The translations under genes and the position numbers were made by a program. 9,988 nucleotides of DNA from Muribaculaceae bacterium (GTDB lineage Bacteria > Bacteroidota > Bacteroidia > Bacteroidales > Muribaculaceae): contig JAFZSS010000136.1 in the NCBI GenBank assembly GCA_017619255.1, positions 1 through 9,988 of the forward strand. Reading direction: 5' to 3'. Shown here one piece after another: positions 6,566-9,988 of the stretch. Below the pieces are notes generated by a model that was not told the DNA's origin, ran no database searches, and was given only the letters and a program-made list of their open reading frames with translations. Within the stretch, counting starts at the first letter, position 1, and each line of letters starts with the position of its first letter.

Positions 6566-7141
6566 TTAATTATTGTCGAGGGTCTCCTTGATCAACTCAA
6601 AGATGCCGTCGATAGTGCCCAACCCGTTGATGGCGCGGTACTTGCCCTGCTCCTCGTAGTAGGCCTTCAGCGGCGAGGTCTGGTTGTGGTACACCTCCAG
6701 GCGCTTGCGGGCGGTCTCCTCGTTGTCGTCGGCACGGCCGCTCATCTGGCCGCGCAGCAGGATGCGCTTGATGAGTTCCTCCTCGGGGACCTCGAGGCCC
6801 ACAACGGCGTCAATCTGCGTGCCGCGTTCGGCGAGCAGTTGCTCCAATGCCTCGGCCTGAGGGATGGTGCGGGGGAAACCGTCAAAGATGACGCCTTCCT
6901 GGGCCTTCTCTTTGTTCTCGTCAAGCACCTGTGCCAGAATGTCGATGATGAGCGCGTCGGGCACGAGTTGACCCTGGTCGATGAAGCCTTTGGCTATTTG
7001 GCCCAGCTCGGTGCCGCGGCGGATGTTGTCGCGCAACACATCGCCCGTCGAGATGTGGAACAGGTTGTAATGCTCAATCAGTTTATCGCTCTGGGTGCCT
7101 TTGCCCGATCCGGGCGCACCAAAAATGACTATGTTCAACAT
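6566..7141 (-). CDS. adk: Adenylate kinase (short LID form)
   Basis: Cytosolic nucleotide kinase converting ATP + AMP into 2 ADP, setting the adenylate pool. The protein has 191 residues. Motifs in order: P-loop GAPGSGKGTQ (8-17), AMP-binding STGD (31-34) and R37, FDGFPRT (86-92) with the AMP-contacting arginine R91, LID-flanking RGQMSGRADD (130-139), and RKRLEVYHNQT (145-155). The LID is the short type, without the four-cysteine zinc site, which accounts for a length well below the 214 aa of E. coli Adk. The ATG at 7141 puts the P-loop at the normal distance from the N-terminus. It begins 28 bp after hpt with no promoter visible in the gap, so co-transcription with hpt is likely. Confidence 0.97.
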   Translation of the reverse strand: MLNIVIFGAPGSGKGTQSDKLIEHYNLFHISTGDVLRDNIRRGTELGQIAKGFIDQGQLVPDALIIDILAQVLDENKEKAQEGVIFDGFPRTIPQAEALEQLLAERGTQIDAVVGLEVPEEELIKRILLRGQMSGRADDNEETARKRLEVYHNQTSPLKAYYEEQGKYRAINGLGTIDGIFELIKETLDNN

Positions 7142-7169
7142 ACCGGTTAATCTATAAATTGAATTGTGG

Positions 7170-7712
7170 TTATTTCTCTTTCAGTACATAAATGTCGGCC
7201 AAGTTACGCGCCAGTCCGTCGAGGTCCAGGCCGTAGCCCAGGATGAACTTGCTGGGAATCTTGAAGCCCACATACTCGGGGCCCTCGCCTACGGTCAGCG
7301 CGTCGGGCTTGAACAGCAGCGACACCATCTTCACGCTCTTGGGGTTGTGCTTGGCGAGTTCCTTGCGCAACTGAGCGGCGGTGACACCGCTGTCGATGAT
7401 GTCCTCCACAATGAGGATGTTGCGGCCGCTGAGGTCCTCGGACAAGCCCATGATTTCCTTCACCTTGCCCGTCGATTCCATGCCTTCATAGGACTTGAAG
7501 CGGATGAAGGTGATTTCGGCGTCATGCAGGTCGCAGGCGCGGAACAAGTCGGCAGCAAAGATGAAAGAACCATTAAGGACACACAGGAACAGGGGCTTCT
7601 CGTTAGCGTAGTCTCGCTTGATTTCCTGGGCAAGGCGGCGCACTTGCTTGGCAATCTCTTCTCGTCTGATGTACGGCTCAAATGTGAGGCCCTGATAAGT
7701 TACTTCTTCCAT
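7170..7712 (-). CDS. hpt: Hypoxanthine (guanine) phosphoribosyltransferase
   Basis: Purine salvage enzyme of 180 aa that joins hypoxanthine, and possibly guanine, to PRPP to give IMP or GMP. The type I PRTase signature ILIVEDIIDSGVT is at 99-111, with E103-D104 contacting the ribose and D107 as catalytic base. The pyrophosphate loop LNGSF is at 46-50 and the flexible loop SYEGMESTGKV at 74-84. K135 (LLFKPDAL) and the VGFKIPSKFILGYGLDLDGLARNLADIYVL tail from 148 form the purine site as in Hpt/HprT enzymes. Start at ATG 7712. It is the first gene of a probable hpt-adk-yihY operon with a good promoter 21-51 bp upstream. The base preference between hypoxanthine and guanine cannot be read from sequence. 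Confidence 0.95.
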   Translation of the reverse strand: MEEVTYQGLTFEPYIRREEIAKQVRRLAQEIKRDYANEKPLFLCVLNGSFIFAADLFRACDLHDAEITFIRFKSYEGMESTGKVKEIMGLSEDLSGRNILIVEDIIDSGVTAAQLRKELAKHNPKSVKMVSLLFKPDALTVGEGPEYVGFKIPSKFILGYGLDLDGLARNLADIYVLKEK

Positions 7713-7732
7713 TTGTTTACAGAATTAAAGTG

Positions 7733-7763
7733 CAAAGGTAGTGCAAGGAGAAAACAATGGCAA
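7733..7763 (-). promoter_or_regulatory. Promoter of the hpt-adk-yihY unit
   Basis: TACCTTTG on the minus strand (7740-7733) matches TAnnTTTG, with CTTG at 7764-7761 giving a TTG-type -33 box 20 bases upstream. Initiation would fall close to the hpt start, leaving a short leader. The -33 box lies inside the left arm of the hairpin at 7756-7789. Confidence 0.75.
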
Positions 7764-7789
7764 GAAAAAAACCACTTTTTCTTGCCATT
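7751..7789 (-). terminator. Hairpin with T-tract, probable terminator of the POT genes
   Basis: AATGGCAAGAAAAA (7756-7769) and its perfect complement (7776-7789) form a 14-bp stem with a 6-nt loop. On the minus strand it is followed by GTTTTC (7755-7750). It lies 60 bp beyond the stop of the complete POT gene and immediately upstream of the hpt transcription start, so it would insulate hpt from the transporter transcript. Confidence 0.7.
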
Positions 7790-7819
7790 ATTGAACCGTT
7801 TTAAAAATGTCGAGGTATT

Positions 7820-7836
7820 GCGAGGCTCCGCCTCGC
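7820..7836. terminator. Small GC hairpin after the POT gene
   Basis: GCGAGGC and GCCTCGC pair over 7 bp with loop TCC, 13 bp past the POT stop on the minus strand. No T-run follows directly, so it may be a processing or stability hairpin at the transcript's 3' end, not a terminator by itself. Confidence 0.45.
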
Positions 7837-7849
7837 TTGATGTTGTTGG

Positions 7850-9391
7850 TTACTTAGCGACTTTCTCCAGGCGTTTCATCATGATGAACATGAAGATGGC
7901 GGCGACGAGGCACACGCCCAGGAAGACGCTCCAGCATACCCACAAGGGCACCTTGCCCCACAGCAGGCCGCCCACGACGACAAGCTGGTTGCCAATGGCG
8001 GTGGACACAAACCATCCACCCATCATGGCGCCTTTGTACTTGGGAGGAGCCACCTTGCTGACAAACGAGATGCCCATCGGTGAAAGCAGAAGCTCGCCGA
8101 AGGTCAGCACCAGATAGACGCCGATCAGCAGGTTGGGCGTCACATCGGCCACATGCATGCCCACGGCATTGCCGTCAGCACCGATCTGGCTCTGCGGCAG
8201 GGGCAGTCCCACCGAGGCAAACGCCATGATGGCGTAGGCCACGGCAGCGACAATCATACCATAGGCAATCTTGCGCGGTGCCGACGGTTCCTTGCCCTTG
8301 TTGGCGAGATAGCCGAAGATGGCCATCGATACGGGTGTCAATGCCACGACATAGAACGGGTTGAACTGCTGGAAGATGGGAGCAGAGACATCAACCGTGC
8401 CGCTGATGCGGGTGTACTTGTAATAAAGGATGCCCAGCGCGGCAGCGATGATGGCGGCCGAGATGCCCTTGCCCTTGGCGGTCTTGCTCTGGAACAGCGA
8501 GAAACCGGCATAGACGATGAAGATGACACACACCAGGTTCCACACATCAAAGGCCATGCCTTGCAGGCCGCTGGAGGTCTTGGCGGTGAACTCGTCGGCA
8601 AAGTAGGTCAGCGACAAGCCGTTCTGGTGGAATGCCATCCAGAAGAAGATGACCACGATGAACACCAGGATCAACGCGATGATGCGGCGCTTGGTCTCAT
8701 CCTTGGAAAGCTCGGGCTCGGCCTTGGCGTTTTCAGCCTTGGCGGCTTGCTTGGTGCCGCCCTCGGTGTGACGGAAAGTGGGGCGAGTCAGGTAATAGAT
8801 TGCGATCGACAGGATGAGCGACGCGCACGCAACGGCAAAGGCGAAATGGTAGGCCTCGCCGGGAGCGGTGAAGCCCAACTCATTCTGGGCATACTCGGTG
8901 ATCTTGATGGCTGCTGTCGGTGCGAACAAGGCACCGATGTTGATGGCCATGTAGAACAGCGAGAATCCCGCGTCGCGCTTCGAGGCATATTGCGGGTCGT
9001 CATAGAGGTTGCCTACCATCACCTGCAGGTTGCCCTTGAACAGGCCGGTACCGAAGCCGATGAGCAGCAGGGCGCCGATCATCACCACCAGTGCGAAGGT
9101 GTTGCCTCCCAGCGGAACCGACAGCAGCAGGTAGCCCAGGAACATGATGATGATACCTGTGGTCACCATCTTGCCGAAACCGAACTTGTCGGCAAGGAAA
9201 CCTCCGATGAGCGGGAGGAAGTAAACGAGCATGAGGAACGAGCTGTAGATCGTGCCGGCCAATGCCGGTGACAGCCCGTAGTTGGCGCGCAGGAACAGGG
9301 CAAACACGGCAATCATCGTGTAGTAGCCGAAGCGCTCGCCTGTGTTGGCCAGTGCCAACGCGAATAGTCCTTTAGGTTGTCCTTCAAACAT
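7850..9391 (-). CDS. POT/PTR family peptide transporter, complete
   Basis: Inner-membrane major facilitator protein of 513 aa in the proton-dependent oligopeptide transporter (POT) family, which imports di- and tripeptides. Family marks are ERFGYYTM (19-26), GGFLADKFGFGK (63-74), the PTR2-type FSLFYMAINIGALFAP (143-158), FFWMAFHQNGLSLTYFADEF in TM7 (249-268), LTPVSMAIFGYLANKGK, and GELLLSPMGISFVSKVAP in TM10 (432-449, with E433). Hydrophobicity suggests 14 helices, and a charged, lysine-rich linker lies at 206-235. Two usual acidic sites are changed: N16 replaces the first Glu of ExxER, and H255 replaces the TM7 Glu before Gln. The 89-bp gap to the upstream POT paralogue contains a repeat array and no clear promoter, so co-transcription is possible. 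Substrate is inferred from the family only. Confidence 0.92.
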   Translation of the reverse strand: MFEGQPKGLFALALANTGERFGYYTMIAVFALFLRANYGLSPALAGTIYSSFLMLVYFLPLIGGFLADKFGFGKMVTTGIIIMFLGYLLLSVPLGGNTFALVVMIGALLLIGFGTGLFKGNLQVMVGNLYDDPQYASKRDAGFSLFYMAINIGALFAPTAAIKITEYAQNELGFTAPGEAYHFAFAVACASLILSIAIYYLTRPTFRHTEGGTKQAAKAENAKAEPELSKDETKRRIIALILVFIVVIFFWMAFHQNGLSLTYFADEFTAKTSSGLQGMAFDVWNLVCVIFIVYAGFSLFQSKTAKGKGISAAIIAAALGILYYKYTRISGTVDVSAPIFQQFNPFYVVALTPVSMAIFGYLANKGKEPSAPRKIAYGMIVAAVAYAIMAFASVGLPLPQSQIGADGNAVGMHVADVTPNLLIGVYLVLTFGELLLSPMGISFVSKVAPPKYKGAMMGGWFVSTAIGNQLVVVGGLLWGKVPLWVCWSVFLGVCLVAAIFMFIMMKRLEKVAK

Positions 9392-9407
9392 AATCTTTTT
9401 CTCTTTA

Positions 9408-9452
9408 ACTAGAGAATCTAGAAAATCTAGTCACTCTAGATCCTCTAGATTC
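9408..9452. repeat. Five-unit 9-bp array of the TCTAGA palindrome
   Basis: CTAG occurs at 9409, 9418, 9427, 9436 and 9445, exactly 9 bp apart. The hexamers are ACTAGA, TCTAGA, TCTAGT, TCTAGA and TCTAGA, with 3-bp spacers GAA, AAA, CAC, TCC and TTC. A weak sixth unit (TCCTAT) may follow. The whole array folds into one hairpin: 11 bp (9412-9422 with 9444-9454), a 3x3 internal loop, 5 bp (9426-9430 with 9436-9440) and a 5-nt loop. It lies between two POT genes, 28 bp after the stop of one and 16 bp before the start of the next, with no T-run on either side. Confidence 0.85.
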
Positions 9453-9480
9453 TCCTATGGGTTAATAATGTGAGAAGCAA

Positions 9481-9988
9481 TTACTCTTTCTCGCCGGTGA
9501 CACGCTCCAGCCAGTTGACCATGCCCCACATAACGCCCATGGCGACGAGGCAGATAACCAGGAACACTGCCCAGCACATCCACAGCTTGGGCATCTTGTT
9601 CAGCATAACCGGGCCAATCCAGATGAACAGGTTGCCCAGCGCGGTAGCACCCAGCCACAAGCCCTGGCAGATACCCTGCAGGTGCTTGGGAGCGATCTTC
9701 GATACGAACGACAGACCCAGCGGCGAAATGAACAGCTCGGCAACGGTCAGGAAGAAGTAGGTGGCAATGAGTACCCACCACTGCGACTTCATGGCTGCCT
9801 GCTGGTCAATGCCCAGGGCACGGAAGGTCTCACCATTGGGATAGTCGTAACTCGTGCTCAAGATAACCAGGAACAGGTATGCCAAACCGGTGATAAACAT
9901 ACCGATAACGATCTTGCGCGGTGTGGAAATGGCTTTGCCCTTCCTTGCCAGCGCGGCAAAGATGGCCATGATAATCGGGGTGAGGACA
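9481..9988 (-). CDS. Second POT/PTR family peptide transporter, C-terminal 168 residues
   Basis: The reading frame is open to the right edge, and the residues before the internal ATG at 9969 (VLTPII) continue the family pattern, so the start lies outside the window. The visible part covers roughly TM9 to the C-terminus: VLTPIIMAIFAALARKGK aligns with LTPVSMAIFGYLANKGK of the neighbour, AELFISPLGLSFVSKIAP with its TM10 motif (acidic residue kept), and LWMCWAVFLVICLVA with LWVCWSVFLGVCLVA. The two proteins are clearly paralogous but well diverged, so this is an old duplication and not a recent copy. The N-terminal ExxER region cannot be assessed here. Stop is TAA at 9483-9481. Confidence 0.9.
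   Translation of the reverse strand, partial: VLTPIIMAIFAALARKGKAISTPRKIVIGMFITGLAYLFLVILSTSYDYPNGETFRALGIDQQAAMKSQWWVLIATYFFLTVAELFISPLGLSFVSKIAPKHLQGICQGLWLGATALGNLFIWIGPVMLNKMPKLWMCWAVFLVICLVAMGVMWGMVNWLERVTGEKE

Noticed and set aside
7164..8117. A 317-codon plus-strand frame across hpt and the spacer
   Set aside because: It is antisense to hpt, runs through the hpt promoter and hairpin, and ends inside the POT gene, so it cannot be a real gene.
8153..9271. A 372-codon plus-strand frame inside the complete POT gene
   Set aside because: It is rich in His, Gln, Asp and Gly as expected for antisense of GC-rich membrane-protein codons; the minus-strand frame has clear POT motifs.
9385..9392. 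TATGTTTG on the minus strand as a promoter box
   Set aside because: It overlaps the start codon of the POT gene and would initiate inside the coding region.

Overview
The window looks like a chromosomal stretch of a Bacteroidales bacterium, most plausibly from the Muribaculaceae/Prevotellaceae side. The main evidence is the promoters. Several intergenic regions carry the Bacteroidetes primary-sigma pattern (TTTG or TTG, about 20 bases, then TAnnTTTG) instead of E. coli -35/-10 boxes, and Shine-Dalgarno sequences are weak or absent. Other support comes from a short (191 aa) adenylate kinase, an hpt-adk gene pair, and a secreted CotH protein ending in a dockerin of the form DVNGDGEVNIAD. The coding DNA is GC-rich and the spacers are AT-rich. 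The exact genus is an inference.

Layout. Bases 1-1059 (+) hold the last 352 codons of peptidase T (pepT). A five-unit, 9-bp-period array of the palindrome CTATAG follows. Next come a tRNA-Lys(UUU) with a clear promoter and a strong terminator, and an inverted partial copy of that tRNA's 3' end. A minus-strand gene (1419-3146) encodes a secreted CotH-kinase-like protein with a dockerin and has its own terminator. A 308-bp divergent promoter region separates it from nnr (3455-4975, +), the bifunctional NAD(P)H-hydrate epimerase/dehydratase. A 38-nt hairpin then separates nnr from a minus-strand tRNA-Leu(UAA).

From 5181 to the end, every protein gene is on the minus strand. In transcription order these are the C-terminal part of one POT peptide transporter (running off the right edge), a complete POT transporter, hpt, adk and a YihY/BrkB membrane protein, with tRNA-Leu last. 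hpt, adk and yihY are 28 and 29 bp apart and look like one operon driven by a promoter just upstream of hpt. A terminator-like hairpin separates them from the POT pair.

Functional themes. Peptidase T and two POT transporters point to import and hydrolysis of small peptides, though pepT is not in the same transcription unit as the transporters. hpt, adk and nnr belong to nucleotide salvage and cofactor repair. The CotH-dockerin protein is exported and probably acts at or outside the cell surface.

The most unusual signal is a pair of arrays with identical architecture, one after pepT and one between the two POT genes. Each has five units of a 6-bp palindrome plus a 3-bp variable spacer, 45 bp in all, but the core differs: CTATAG in the first and TCTAGA in the second. 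The complete POT protein also lacks two acidic residues normally linked to proton coupling. No phage, insertion sequence, CRISPR array or defence system is visible.
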